From contig NZ_CP011533.1 in NCBI RefSeq assembly GCF_001704275.1, positions 1,488,001 to 1,552,000 on the forward strand: 64,000 nt of DNA. Direction: 5' to 3'. Positions 8,943 through 17,208 of the stretch are shown in pieces (position 1 is the first letter of the stretch; every line of letters starts with the position of its first letter). The notes beneath the pieces are model-generated. The model worked only from the letters and a program-made list of their open reading frames with translations. It searched no databases and had not been told where the DNA came from. The position numbers and the translations under genes were made by a program. The DNA comes from Streptomyces noursei ATCC 11455. Its GTDB lineage: Bacteria > Actinomycetota > Actinomycetes > Streptomycetales > Streptomycetaceae.

Positions 8943-8975
8943 GGCCGCCGCGCCGTGTTCCGCGGCGCGGCGGCC
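8943..8975 (+). terminator. intrinsic terminator hairpin after APH gene
   Basis: A perfect 13-bp GC stem, GGCCGCCGCGCCG (8943-8955) with CGGCGCGGCGGCC (8963-8975), loop 7 nt, followed by TTCTG. It lies 50 bp after the kinase stop codon. Confidence 0.75.
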
Positions 8976-9057
8976 TTCTGCCATGCTGCCGGGCGGGGCA
9001 CTCCCCCGCCCGGCAGGGGACCGCGCCCGTCGTGACCGGCCGACGAAGGGGCAGCAC

Positions 9058-9471
9058 GTGAACGACACGGACGAGCAGGACACCGGCCTCCCGCGGGACG
9101 CCGCGCGGATCGCGCTGACCGACTCCGCCGCCGCGCTGCTGCGGTCGCTGCGGGAGCAGCACGGGCCGCTGATGTTCCATCAGTCCGGCGGCTGCTGCGA
9201 CGGCAGCGCACCGATGTGCTACCCGGCCGGGGAGTTCCGTACCGGCGCGTCCGATGTGCTGCTGGAGCGGCTGGCGGTGGACGGCGTGCCCGAAACGGTG
9301 GGGTTCTGGATGTCGGCCGACCAGTTCGCCCGCTGGCGGCACACGCATCTGACGGTGGATGTCGTACCGGGACGGGGCAGCGGCTTCTCGCTGGAGGCGC
9401 CGGAGGGGGTGCGGTTCCTGATCCGCTCGCGGCTCTTCACCGACGAGGAGCGGGCCCGGCTCGGCGAGTGA
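9058..9471 (+). CDS. DUF779-family protein
   Basis: A 137-residue protein matching the DUF779 family, whose members are often encoded next to aldehyde dehydrogenases. The conserved core LMFHQSGGCCDGSAPMCYP contains an adjacent Cys pair and a third Cys, which could bind metal or be redox-active. FWMSADQFARWRHTHLTVDVVPGRG follows in the C-terminal half. GTG at 9058 is chosen over an upstream ATG at 8983 because GAAGGGG lies 7 bases before it and family homology begins here. Its biochemical role is unknown. No aldehyde dehydrogenase is beside it in this window. Confidence 0.85.
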   Translation: MNDTDEQDTGLPRDAARIALTDSAAALLRSLREQHGPLMFHQSGGCCDGSAPMCYPAGEFRTGASDVLLERLAVDGVPETVGFWMSADQFARWRHTHLTVDVVPGRGSGFSLEAPEGVRFLIRSRLFTDEERARLGE

Positions 9472-9507
9472 GGCCCGCACGGGCGGCGGCAGGCGCACGC
9501 GGCAATG

Positions 9508-9545
9508 GTGAGACCCCGCGCACGGGGGAGAACGCGGGGTCTCAC
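9508..9545 (+). terminator. intrinsic terminator hairpin after DUF779 gene
   Basis: Stem GTGAGACCCCGCG (9508-9520) pairs perfectly with CGCGGGGTCTCAC (9533-9545) around a 12-nt loop. It sits between the end of the DUF779 gene and the end of the convergent 9649-10596 gene, so it may work in both directions. Confidence 0.8.
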
Positions 9546-9648
9546 TGGGAATAACGGAGTGCGGGCGGTCGGGGTTCCCCTCGGGCGAAGATTTCGCGAA
9601 GGAATTTTTTCCGGGCCGGGAGCCCGGCCCCGACGGGGGCCCGGGCGG

Positions 9649-10596
9649 CTACGGCTCGTCCTGCACCAGGCGCTCCAACATGTCCTGGAACTCCATGTCG
9701 ACCACCACCCGCAGGCCGTCGCCGTCCGGTTCGCTCAGCGGTGTCATCATCCCGCGGCGCCACCAGTACACCCGGGGGCTGATCGCGCCCGCCGCGTCCT
9801 CGTGGCCGGCCGCCGCGAACTGCGCCATGGCCTGGAGCGCCGGGATGACCTGGGCGTCGTGGATGCGGTGGAACGCCAGCTGATGACGGAAGGGCAGGGC
9901 GACCAGGGCGCCGTCCCGGGTGAGGGTGGTGCCCATGAGGCGTTCGACCAGGTCGTCGAGGACGAGTACCCGGCTCGCGGTGAAGAAGGAGTCGCCGAGC
10001 AGCACTTCGAACGCCGAGCCGTCGCCGCGCCGGACCGTCTCGTGCCCCTCGACCGGCAGGGCGCGCAGGTTGTTCATGGCGCGGATGCGCAGCTCGGCCA
10101 CGTCGCCGAGGTCGCTGAGGGAGTCCTCGCTGAGCATCTGGACGGCCTCGGGCAGGTCGAGGGCGAGCACCTCGCGCAAACCGGGGGCCGGTTCGTGGCC
10201 GTAGCGGAAGGCGTCGGAGGCGGGCAGCGTCTCCTGGGCGACGATCCGGGGGTAGAGGCAGGCCCGGATCTCGTCGTGGGAGAGGATCTCCAGCGGCTGC
10301 GGGCCGTCCATGGTGCGCAGCACCTTGCCGACGTGGTCGCGGATCAGCCGTGGCCAGCAGCGCTCGCCGCGGCGGTCGCGGTGACAGACGGCGGCCAGAT
10401 TGCCGAGGCCGAACTGGCGGCCCGCGGAGTCGGTGACCACTCCGGGGTAGGCGGTGACCTCCAGACCGTGCTCGGCGAACGCCTGCCGGACCTCGGATCT
10501 GAAGACCCGGCCTTCCCGCTCCGAGAAGAAGCTGAACTCCTCGTCGCGTGCGAGCCCGCGGGGATCCCGCTTCGGTCCTCGGCGGAACAGACCCAT
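9649..10596 (-). CDS. DUF1444-like protein of unknown function
   Basis: A 315-residue cytoplasmic protein with no signal peptide or membrane segment. The N-terminus (MGLFRRGPKRDPRGL) is basic. The body resembles the DUF1444/YtpQ group in its general pattern: LYPRIVAQETLPASDAFRYG, LALDLPEAVQMLSEDSLSDLG, AMNNLRALPVEGHETV, and a late GDSFFTASRVLVLDDL then LVALPFRHQLAFHRI. I do not know its function. The ATG at 10596 has GGAAGAG immediately upstream. It is convergent with DUF779 and separated from the upstream secreted LPMO gene by 257 bp of featureless GC-rich spacer, so it is probably its own transcript. Confidence 0.7.
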   Translation of the reverse strand: MGLFRRGPKRDPRGLARDEEFSFFSEREGRVFRSEVRQAFAEHGLEVTAYPGVVTDSAGRQFGLGNLAAVCHRDRRGERCWPRLIRDHVGKVLRTMDGPQPLEILSHDEIRACLYPRIVAQETLPASDAFRYGHEPAPGLREVLALDLPEAVQMLSEDSLSDLGDVAELRIRAMNNLRALPVEGHETVRRGDGSAFEVLLGDSFFTASRVLVLDDLVERLMGTTLTRDGALVALPFRHQLAFHRIHDAQVIPALQAMAQFAAAGHEDAAGAISPRVYWWRRGMMTPLSEPDGDGLRVVVDMEFQDMLERLVQDEP

Positions 10597-10853
10597 CTCT
10601 TCCTCCCGGCTGTGGCCGGCCGCATCGGTCCTTGAATGCGCCGATCGTAACGGGTGCCCCTGACAGCGGCGTCGCCCCGCGTCCGGGACGGAACGCGGGG
10701 CGACGGTGGGGGACGGTGAGCGGAGCAGGGAGAAGACGGGTCGGGGGAAAGGAGAGGGGTGGGGTGGAGTGGGCGCGTGGGTCGGGCCGGGTCCGTACGA
10801 CGGGACACCGCGGGGCCGCACTGCGGGCGACGACGGGAAGGTGACGACGGGAC

Positions 10854-11369
10854 CTAGCCGATGTTGACGTCGATGCAGGCGTAGAAGGCGTTCGCGGTGT
10901 CGGCGATGTTCCAGACCGCGAGGATCTTCTGCTTGCCCTTGATGTCGCCGAAGTCGACGGTGTGGGAGACCTCGGCCGGGGGCTGGGCACCGTGGCCGTC
11001 GACCTCGGCGACCTTCTGGCCGCCTGCGAAGTACTGCCAGTTGCTGGTGGCGTGCCGGGCCGTGAACCGCCAGGTGAAGGTCTGGCTGCTGTTGATCGGG
11101 GTGACCTTCCACGGCTTGGAGTCGTCGTCCAGGTCGGCGAACTGGCTGTTGCCGCCGCTGCAACTCGTCAGCCCCTTGGGCCCTTCGACGCTCTGCGGCT
11201 CCCACTTGATGGGGCCGCAGTCGATGGTGCCGGCGGCGCACTGGGCCTGCCGGCTGGGCGGCGAGGAGACGTAACCGTGGGCACTGGCCGAGCCGACCGG
11301 CAGACCGACGACGAGGAGGGGGGCGATGGCGGCGCCTATGGCGAGGGCCAGCCTTCTCTTCTTGTTCAT
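10854..11369 (-). CDS. Secreted AA10 lytic polysaccharide monooxygenase
   Basis: A 171-residue copper monooxygenase that oxidatively cleaves chitin or cellulose. A Sec signal peptide (MNKKRRLALAIGAAIAPLL to ASA) ends at residue 30, so processing exposes His31 (HGYVSSPPSRQ) as the N-terminal copper ligand. The second histidine brace residue is His106 in TARHATSNWQYFA. AVWNIADTANAFYACIDV is the conserved C-terminal strand. Cys pairs in QAQCAAGTIDCG and TSCSGG probably form disulfides. It has no carbohydrate-binding module. The small size and SPPSRQAQC start resemble chitin-active AA10 enzymes, but substrate is uncertain. A DasR-like site lies about 50 bp upstream, consistent with N-acetylglucosamine control. 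Confidence 0.93.
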   Translation of the reverse strand: MNKKRRLALAIGAAIAPLLVVGLPVGSASAHGYVSSPPSRQAQCAAGTIDCGPIKWEPQSVEGPKGLTSCSGGNSQFADLDDDSKPWKVTPINSSQTFTWRFTARHATSNWQYFAGGQKVAEVDGHGAQPPAEVSHTVDFGDIKGKQKILAVWNIADTANAFYACIDVNIG

Positions 11370-11417
11370 GTCAACCCTTTCGCGTAGGGGGGTGGTTGAC
11401 GCGAGGGTGTGCCAGGT

Positions 11418-11433
11418 GATTGGTCTAGACTTA
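11418..11433 (-). promoter_or_regulatory. DasR-responsive element (dre)-like site
   Basis: On the minus strand the sequence reads TTAAGTCTAGACCAAT. It contains the TCTAGACCA core of the DasR consensus (AGTGGTCTAGACCACT), with a weaker left half. It lies about 50 bp upstream of the LPMO start codon. DasR represses chitin and GlcNAc genes in Streptomyces, so the placement is functionally sensible. Confidence 0.6.
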
Positions 11434-11452
11434 ACGTCCTGACCGCGTACGG

Positions 11453-12502
11453 TCAAGAGGTCGCGCAGGGCTCGGCGCGCACCCCGCCCGGCGCGCTGGA
11501 CGCCCGAACCACCAACTCCGGCGCGAGGCGGACGGTGCGGACCGGACGGCGGGGGCCGGGGATCGGGGCCGGGGCCGCTGCCGGGCGGCGGGTGAGCAAC
11601 CGGGCGGCCTCGACGGCCAGTTCGGCCACCGGCTGACGGACCGTGGTGAGCGCCGGATCGGCCAGGCCGGCCAGCGGGACGTCGTCGAAGCCCGTGACCG
11701 CGACCTCGCCGGGCACGTCGGCGCCCAGCTGGCGCAGGCGTTGCAGCGCGCCGGCCGCGATCAGGTCGTTGGCGCAGACCACCGCGTCCGGGCGGGCGGG
11801 CCAGATGCGGTCCACGGCGGCCCGGCCCCACTCCACGGAGAAGTCGCCGAGCACCGCGCGTTCCGGTGCGGTCGGGTCGAGGGCGGCCACCCCCGCCGCG
11901 TAGGCGGCGCGCCGTTCGGCCGCCGCGGAGGCGGTCCCGGCGGCGCCGATGAAACAGGGGCGACGGCGGCCGGTGGCGGCGAGGTGTTCCAGGACGAGGG
12001 CCATCCCGGCCGCGTTGTCGACCGCGACCGAGTCGGCGACGCCGGGGCCGCAGCCCCGGTCCAGCAGCACCAGCGGCACCTGCGCCGCGGCGGCGGCCAC
12101 CGCCTCCCGGCTGCGCCGCTCGTCGACCGGGATGAGCAGCAGGGCGTCCACCCGGCGGCCCAGCAGGGCGCCGATCCGGGCGGCCTCGGTCTCCGGGTCG
12201 TCGTCGCAGTCGGCGAGCAGGACGGCCCGGCCCTCGGCGTGCAGGACGTGCTCCAACTCCCGGACGAGGGAGGGGAAGAACGGGTTGGTGATCTGCGGGA
12301 GGACCAGGCCGACGGTGCCGGTGGAGCGGCTGCGCAGCGCGCGGGCGACCTCGTTGGGGCGATAGCCCAGGCGGTCGGCGGCCTCCCGTACGGCGCGCGC
12401 GGTCTCGGCGCCCACCGGGCGGGTGCCGGCCAGCACACGGGAGACGGTGGCGACGGAGCAACCCGCCGCCCGCGCGACGTCCCGCAAGGTCACTTCGGCC
12501 AC
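11453..12502 (-). CDS. LacI-family transcriptional regulator
   Basis: A 349-residue LacI/GalR regulator. The N-terminal HTH is textbook (VTLRDVARAAGCSVATVSRVLAGTRPV, hinge RLGYRPNEVARALRS). The periplasmic-binding-like effector domain includes GLVLPQITNPFFPSLVRELE, VPLVLLDRG, PDAVVCANDLIAAGALQ and GEVAVTGFDDVPLAGLADPALTTVRQP. The start is taken at GTG 12502, where GGAAGGG sits about 9 bases upstream; a GTG 18 bases earlier is the alternative. It is divergent from the nucleoside hydrolase-MFS operon and is the natural candidate to control it in response to a nucleoside or pentose. A cre-like motif lies in the shared intergenic region. Regulation of the LPMO is less likely. Confidence 0.92.
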   Translation of the reverse strand: MAEVTLRDVARAAGCSVATVSRVLAGTRPVGAETARAVREAADRLGYRPNEVARALRSRSTGTVGLVLPQITNPFFPSLVRELEHVLHAEGRAVLLADCDDDPETEAARIGALLGRRVDALLLIPVDERRSREAVAAAAAQVPLVLLDRGCGPGVADSVAVDNAAGMALVLEHLAATGRRRPCFIGAAGTASAAAERRAAYAAGVAALDPTAPERAVLGDFSVEWGRAAVDRIWPARPDAVVCANDLIAAGALQRLRQLGADVPGEVAVTGFDDVPLAGLADPALTTVRQPVAELAVEAARLLTRRPAAAPAPIPGPRRPVRTVRLAPELVVRASSAPGGVRAEPCATS

Positions 12503-12834
12503 GACGGCGTGCCCTTCCACTACGGGACGGCGGCCCTGCGCACCGCGCCGCCCCGGACGATGGCGGCAAACGTTATCACCGCCCGTGCACAGACGTACCA
12601 GCTCCGTGCGCTCCGTACCAGCAGGTAAGCAGGTCGCCTGCCTCACACTTCCTTGACGTTTCATTGACATCTCCGCGTGGCATGAGCGAAATTTCCGGAG
12701 AACGTTTTCCCGAGGTAGCGCCCGATGCAAGCCCCTGCTCCACCGGAGCGGCTGACGCCGCGCCGCTGGCTGGCGCGCCCCAGAGATCGAGTTCACCCCG
12801 CTTCACCGTTCCGCAGAGCAAAGGGGCTCTCCCG
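12503..12834. other. divergent promoter region, LacI gene and iunH operon
   Basis: This 332-bp gap holds the promoters of the leftward LacI gene and the rightward nucleoside hydrolase operon. It contains a LacI-type operator candidate at 12565-12578 and an AT-richer stretch at 12645-12675 (CCTTGACGTTTCATTGACAT). The open frame 12664-12834 preceding iunH has no family resemblance and is treated as untranslated leader. Confidence 0.55.
12565..12578. promoter_or_regulatory. LacI-family operator-like motif
   Basis: GGCAAACGTTATCA has the central AACGTT with the C-G step contacted by LacI/CcpA-type regulators and fits the cre-like pattern TGnAAnCGnTnnCA at all but the first position. It lies 63 bp upstream of the LacI gene start, as expected for autoregulation and control of the divergent operon. 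Confidence 0.5.
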
Positions 12835-13782
12835 TTGGCCAGAAAGATCATCCTCGACTGCGACCCGGGGCATGACGACGCGATCGCCATGCTCCTGGCC
12901 CACGGCAATCCCGACGTCGAACTGGTCGCCGTGACGACCGTGGTCGGGAACCAGACGCTGGAGAAGGTGACCCGCAACGCGCTGTCGGTGGCGGCCATCG
13001 CCGGCATCACCGGTGTGCCGTTCGCCGCCGGCAACCCGCGTCCGCTGGTCCGGTCCATCGAGACCGCCCCCGACATCCACGGCGAGACCGGCCTCGACGG
13101 GCCCGAACTGCCCGAGCCGGCCTTCGAGCTGGACCGCCGGCACGCCGTCGACCTGATCATCGACACCGTGATGGCGCACGAGCCGGGCGAGATCACCATC
13201 GTCCCCACGGCCGGGCTGACCAACATCGCCATGGCGGTGCGCAAGGAGCCCCGGATCGCCGAGCGGGTGCGCGAGGTCGTCCTGATGGGCGGCGGCTACC
13301 ACGAGGGCAACTGGAGCGCGGTCGCCGAGTTCAACATCATCATCGACCCCGAGGCCGCGCACATCGTCTTCAACGAGAAGTGGCCGGTCACCATGGTCGG
13401 CCTGGACCTCACCCACCAGGCGCTGGCCACCCCCGAGGTCGAGGCGAAGATCGCCGCGGTCGGCACCGCGCCGGCCCGCTTCGTCCTGGAGCTGCTGGAC
13501 TTCTTCCGCGAGGCGTACCGCGAGAACCAGGGCTTCGACCACCCGCCGGTGCACGACCCGTGCGCGGTGGCGTACGTCATCGACCCGGACGTGATGACCG
13601 TCCGCAAGGCGCCGGTCGACATCGAGCTGCGCGGCGCGCTGACCCTGGGCATGACCGTCACCGACTTCCGGGCGCCGGCACCGGCCGACTGCCACACCCA
13701 GGTCGCGGTCGAGCTCGACCACGAGCGGTTCTGGAACCTCGTGGTGGACGCCCTGGAGCGGATCGGCGAAGGCCGGGCATGA
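12835..13782 (+). CDS. Nucleoside hydrolase (IunH family)
   Basis: A 315-residue inosine-uridine-preferring nucleoside hydrolase that cleaves ribonucleosides to base and ribose. The Ca2+/ribose-binding DCDPGHDDAIAM lies at residues 8-19, with VVGNQTLEKVTRNAL, EITIVPTAGLTNIA and VLMGGGYHEGNWSAVAEFN (substrate-loop Asn). The late VHDPCAVAYV supplies the fourth metal-binding Asp. TTG at 12835 is chosen because family homology starts with ARKIILDCDPG and AAAGGGG lies 8 bases upstream; earlier in-frame ATGs give an unrelated 57-residue extension. Its stop overlaps the MFS gene start (ATGA), indicating coupled translation of a nucleoside salvage operon under the divergent LacI regulator. Confidence 0.93.
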   Translation: MARKIILDCDPGHDDAIAMLLAHGNPDVELVAVTTVVGNQTLEKVTRNALSVAAIAGITGVPFAAGNPRPLVRSIETAPDIHGETGLDGPELPEPAFELDRRHAVDLIIDTVMAHEPGEITIVPTAGLTNIAMAVRKEPRIAERVREVVLMGGGYHEGNWSAVAEFNIIIDPEAAHIVFNEKWPVTMVGLDLTHQALATPEVEAKIAAVGTAPARFVLELLDFFREAYRENQGFDHPPVHDPCAVAYVIDPDVMTVRKAPVDIELRGALTLGMTVTDFRAPAPADCHTQVAVELDHERFWNLVVDALERIGEGRA

Positions 13783-15218
13783 ACATCTCCACCGCACCAC
13801 GTACCACCGAGGTTTCCGGCGGCGGATCAGGCGTCCGGATCGGCGTGCTGGTCACCGCGCTGCTCGCGGCCTGTTTCGCCTTCCAGCTGAACGCCAGCAT
13901 GCTCAGCCCGGCGCTGAAGAGCATCGAGGACTCGCTCGGGGCCAGCTCCGCCGAGGTGGGCATGACCCAGACCGCGTTCTTCACGTCCGCGGCGCTGTTC
14001 TCGCTGTTCCTGCCCCGGCTGGGCGACGTCTTCGGCCGGCGCCGGGTGCTGGCCGGCATGCTCGGCCTGATGGCCGTCGGCTGTGTGGTCGCCGCGCTGG
14101 CGACCAGCATCCCGATGCTGTTCGCCGGGCGGATCATCCAGGGCGTGAGCGGGCCGGTCGTCCCGCTGTGCCTGATCATGCTGCGCGTCGAGGTCAAGGA
14201 GCCGAAGAAGTACGGCACCCTGCTGGGCGTGATCACCGCCGTCAACGGCGGTATCGCCGGCGTCGACTCGCTGGCCGGCGGCTACCTCGCCGACCACCAC
14301 GGCTTCCAGTCGGTCTTCTGGGCGATGGGCGTCGTCGCGGCCGTGGCCACCGCCCTGGTGGCGACCCTGACCCCGGAGTCCAAGGCCGCCACCGCGTCCA
14401 GGATGGACTGGCCGGGTGTGGCGCTGCTGGTGGTCTCGGTCGGCGCGCTGCTGATCGCGCTGAACGAGGCCGGGAAGCTGGCCGACGCCGACTGGGCGAT
14501 GATCGCCGTGCTGGTCGTCCTGGCCGCCGCCGCGTTCGCGCTGTTCTGGCGGACCGAGAACCGCAGCGGGCACCCGCTGGTCGCCACCCGGCACCTCAAG
14601 CAGCGGGCCACCTGGTCGCTGCTGCTGACCACGGTGCTGACCATGACCGGCGTGTTCGCGGTGATGAACGGGCTGATCCCGGCCTTCGCCCAGGACGCCC
14701 AGGCCGGTCTGGGGATGTCCGCCGAGCAGTCCGCGTGGTGGACGCTGACGCCGTACGCGCTCGCCGGGCTGGCGATGGGCCCGGTGGCCGGCCGACTCGC
14801 CGCGACCTTCGGCTACGGCCGGATCCTGCGGCTGGGCCTCTTCGGCTCCGTGGGGTCGGTGGTGCTGATGCTGCTGACGATGCACAGCCACACGCACGGG
14901 CTGCTGCTGGTGACCTCGCTGCTGGTCGGCGTCACCTACGCGGGCGTGGCCAACATCGTGCTCAACGGGCTGGGCATCGTCCTCTCCCCCGGTGAGAACC
15001 CCGGCTTCCTGCCCGGGCTCAACGCGGGCGCCTTCAACCTCGGCGCGGGTCTGAGCTTCGCGGCGCTCTACGCGGTGAAGACCGCGCTGGCGCCGGCCGA
15101 TCCGACCTCGGCCGGCGGCTACACGGCCGGCATGATCGCCGGTGTGGTCATCCTGGCGCTCGCCATCGCGACGTCATTCCTGATCCCGAAGCCGGTGGCG
15201 GCCGAGGCCCAGGACTGA
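13779..15218 (+). CDS. MFS transporter, DHA2-like
   Basis: A 479-residue membrane protein with about 14 hydrophobic segments. Motif A appears as GRLGDVFGRR-like (LPRLGDVFGRRRVLAG) after the second helix and motif C-like glycines occur in GRIIQGVSGPVVPLC. Such proteins are usually proton-coupled drug exporters. Being translationally coupled to the nucleoside hydrolase suggests instead a role with nucleosides, nucleobases or nucleoside antibiotics, either uptake or export. That is inference from the operon. A cytoplasmic loop near residue 205 (TPESKAATASRMD) separates the halves. A strong hairpin terminator follows the stop. Confidence 0.87.
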   Translation: MNISTAPRTTEVSGGGSGVRIGVLVTALLAACFAFQLNASMLSPALKSIEDSLGASSAEVGMTQTAFFTSAALFSLFLPRLGDVFGRRRVLAGMLGLMAVGCVVAALATSIPMLFAGRIIQGVSGPVVPLCLIMLRVEVKEPKKYGTLLGVITAVNGGIAGVDSLAGGYLADHHGFQSVFWAMGVVAAVATALVATLTPESKAATASRMDWPGVALLVVSVGALLIALNEAGKLADADWAMIAVLVVLAAAAFALFWRTENRSGHPLVATRHLKQRATWSLLLTTVLTMTGVFAVMNGLIPAFAQDAQAGLGMSAEQSAWWTLTPYALAGLAMGPVAGRLAATFGYGRILRLGLFGSVGSVVLMLLTMHSHTHGLLLVTSLLVGVTYAGVANIVLNGLGIVLSPGENPGFLPGLNAGAFNLGAGLSFAALYAVKTALAPADPTSAGGYTAGMIAGVVILALAIATSFLIPKPVAAEAQD

Positions 15219-15236
15219 CGGCGCGGGCCGCGCACC

Positions 15237-15277
15237 GACCGCCCGCCGCACCCGGACCCCCGGGGCGGCGGGCGGTC
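15237..15277 (+). terminator. intrinsic terminator after iunH-MFS operon
   Basis: GACCGCCCGCCGC (15237-15249) pairs over 13 bp with GCGGCGGGCGGTC (15265-15277), loop 15 nt, 18 bp past the MFS stop. A poly-T tail is absent, as is common in Streptomyces. Confidence 0.75.
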
Positions 15278-15396
15278 GCGTTTCCTCCCCCGCTGACCGG
15301 CCGGCCGGCGCCCGGCACCCTGCCCCGACGTCCGTCGTGTTGTCAGCGCGAGGGGAAAAGGGAGACTGGAACAGGAGGCAACGGAGGCAGATGGTC

Positions 15397-15807
15397 ATGG
15401 AACACGGCATGGACAAGACCGGTCCCGCCCGGGACGACATGATGAAGAAGCAGCTTCGGAGCCAGCTGACCATGGACCGTTCGCTGCGCGCGGACGAGAA
15501 CCGCGAACTGGAGCCGGCCGGCGAGGACCAGCCGGTGGCGGCGCCGTCGCCGGAGAGCGTCTACCGCGGCGGCACCCCGCACGGCATGTCCGAACGCGAC
15601 GTCGGTGTGCGCTCCGAACTGGCGCAGTACCTCGGCCGCAGCCTCTATCCGGCCGAGCGCAACGACATCATCCGTACCCTGCGCAGCAACCACGCCCCGG
15701 ACCGCCTGGTCACGATGGCCGAGCAGCTGCCCGCGCACCACCGGTACGGCAATGTGCAGGGCATCGCCGAGTCGCTCGGGCTGGGCACCGAGGACCGGCG
15801 CTCCTGA
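15397..15807 (+). CDS. DUF2795-domain protein
   Basis: A 136-residue small soluble protein. The C-terminal half carries the DUF2795 pattern (SELAQYLGRSLYPAERNDIIRTLRSNHAPDRLVTMAEQLP, with HHRYGNVQGIAESLG after it). The N-terminal half is charged and probably flexible (MKKQLRSQLTMDRSLRADENRELEP). ATG 15397 has GGAGG nine bases upstream; ATG 15391 is too close to it. DUF2795 proteins are widespread in Streptomyces and of unknown function, sometimes described as osmotic or sporulation-associated. The DUF5709 gene starts 79 bp downstream on the same strand, and the two may share a transcript. Confidence 0.85.
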   Translation: MEHGMDKTGPARDDMMKKQLRSQLTMDRSLRADENRELEPAGEDQPVAAPSPESVYRGGTPHGMSERDVGVRSELAQYLGRSLYPAERNDIIRTLRSNHAPDRLVTMAEQLPAHHRYGNVQGIAESLGLGTEDRRS

Positions 15808-15886
15808 GGCCGAGGAGCGCTCGCTGGCGGACAATGCCACTGAGGGCGCGACACCACCCGACACGGAGGCGAGGAGGAGGGCGGCA

Positions 15887-16369
15887 ATGTCCGAAGACGC
15901 CATGGGCGACGAGGTCTACCAGCCGCCCAGATCCGATCCGCAGGACTATCCCAACGACCTCGACATGGAGGACGCCCTGGACGAGCCGGGGCTCGACGAG
16001 GCGCTGGACACCGGCTATTCGCCGCCGGAGCGCCCGTTCGTGGTGAACCACGAGGGGACCACCGCGCAGGAGCAGCACGACCGCGAGTCCCTGGCCCATC
16101 GGCTCGCCATCGAGCTGCCGGACGTCTGCGCGCCGGACGGCGACGGCATCGGGGATCTGCCGGACGGCGCCGGCGAGCCCTATGACGACCAGGTCGGCGA
16201 GGAGCGCGCCGGCCGGATCGTCAGCTACGACGAGGGCTTCTGGCGTGGTGGCGGCAGCAACGACATCATCGCCCGGGATGTCGGGATCGACGGGGGTGCG
16301 GCGTCCGCCGAGGAGGCGGCGGTGCACATCGCCCACGACGTGGGCGGGGTGGTCGAGGGCGAGATTTGA
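15887..16369 (+). CDS. DUF5709-domain protein
   Basis: A 160-residue, very acidic soluble protein matching the actinobacterial DUF5709 family. Recognisable blocks are LDMEDALDEPGLDEALDTGYSPPERPF, TTAQEQHDRESLAHRLAIELPD and the C-terminal ASAEEAAVHIAHD. No catalytic motif, membrane segment or signal is present. GAGGAGG sits 8 bases before the ATG. The function is not known to me. Its Asp/Glu-rich composition suggests a flexible or binding protein, and it may form a small unit with the upstream DUF2795 gene. Confidence 0.85.
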   Translation: MSEDAMGDEVYQPPRSDPQDYPNDLDMEDALDEPGLDEALDTGYSPPERPFVVNHEGTTAQEQHDRESLAHRLAIELPDVCAPDGDGIGDLPDGAGEPYDDQVGEERAGRIVSYDEGFWRGGGSNDIIARDVGIDGGAASAEEAAVHIAHDVGGVVEGEI

Positions 16370-16384
16370 CGGAGGCTCCCTCCG

Positions 16385-16409
16385 GTCCGTTGCGGGATCG
16401 GCAACGGAC
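16385..16409 (+). terminator. intrinsic terminator after DUF5709 gene
   Basis: GTCCGTTGC (16385-16393) and GCAACGGAC (16401-16409) form a perfect 9-bp stem with a 7-nt loop followed directly by TTTG, 16 bp after the stop. Confidence 0.75.
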
Positions 16410-16474
16410 TTTGCCGGACGGCCGGCGTACGGCGGACGCTGTGCCGTGATCCGGACGAAGAGGAGAGCACATCC

Positions 16475-17152
16475 ATGAACCACGGCCATGGCAGCGGCAG
16501 CGGCAGCGGCAGCGGCAGCGGCACGGACACGATCCCCGACGAGAAGTTCTGGGACGCCCGGTACGCCGAGAGCGACCGGATATGGAGCGGGAACCCCAAC
16601 GTCGTACTGGTCCGCGAGGTCCGTGACCGGGCCCCGGGCACCGCGCTGGACCTGGGGTGCGGCGAGGGTGCGGACGCGATCTGGCTGGCCACGCAGGGCT
16701 GGCGGGTCACCGCGGTCGACGTGTCCGGGGTGGCACTGGGCCGGGCCGCGGAACAGGCCGCGGCGGCCGGGGTCGCCGACCGCATCGACTGGCAGCGGCG
16801 CGACCTGACGATGTCGTTCCCCGAGGGCGGTTTCGACCTGGTCTCGGCGCAGTTCCTGCACAATCCGGGCGAGATCTTCCGGGAGCGGATCCTGCGGACC
16901 GCGGCGTCGGCGGTGGCGCCCGGCGGGGTGCTGCTGGTCGTCGGGCACGCCGGGGCGCCGCCGTGGGAGCACGAGCACGCGCACCCGATGGAGCGCTTCC
17001 CGACGACCGAGGAGGTGCTGGCGGCCCTCGCGCTCCCCGAACGGGAGTGGGAGGTGCAGCTCAGCGAGGAGTTCGCGCGGGTGCAGCACGGCCCCGACGG
17101 ACAGCCGGCCCAGCGGACGGACGCGGCGCTGAAGGTGCGGCGCCGGGGCTGA
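16475..17152 (+). CDS. Class I SAM-dependent methyltransferase
   Basis: A 225-residue Rossmann methyltransferase, methyltransf_25/thiopurine-like. SAM motif I is ALDLGCGEGADAIWLA near residue 55. VTAVDVSGVALGRAAEQA carries the acidic ribose-binding residue at strand 2, DWQRRDLT is motif II-like, and FDLVSAQFLH is motif IV. The N-terminus WDARYAESDRIWSGNPN is typical of the group annotated as tellurite/thiopurine or small-molecule methyltransferases. The first residues are MNHGHG followed by five Gly-Ser repeats, an unusual flexible tail absent from relatives. A GAGGAGA RBS precedes the ATG. The substrate cannot be inferred. It converges with the M1 peptidase gene. Confidence 0.88.
   Translation: MNHGHGSGSGSGSGSGTDTIPDEKFWDARYAESDRIWSGNPNVVLVREVRDRAPGTALDLGCGEGADAIWLATQGWRVTAVDVSGVALGRAAEQAAAAGVADRIDWQRRDLTMSFPEGGFDLVSAQFLHNPGEIFRERILRTAASAVAPGGVLLVVGHAGAPPWEHEHAHPMERFPTTEEVLAALALPEREWEVQLSEEFARVQHGPDGQPAQRTDAALKVRRRG
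16490..16519 (+). repeat. GGCAGC hexanucleotide repeat, five copies
   Basis: Five exact tandem GGCAGC units encode a (Gly-Ser)5 tail directly after MNHGH in the methyltransferase. Copy-number slippage would stay in frame. Confidence 0.9.
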
Positions 17153-17208
17153 CCGGGCCGTCCTCGGTGGCGGGCGGGTCGGCTGTCCGCCACCGGGGTA
17201 CCGGGTTC

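Noticed and set aside
12664..12834. N-terminal extension of the nucleoside hydrolase from an upstream ATG
   Set aside because: The extra 57 residues have no family resemblance, while the TTG at 12835 has an RBS and matches the family start.
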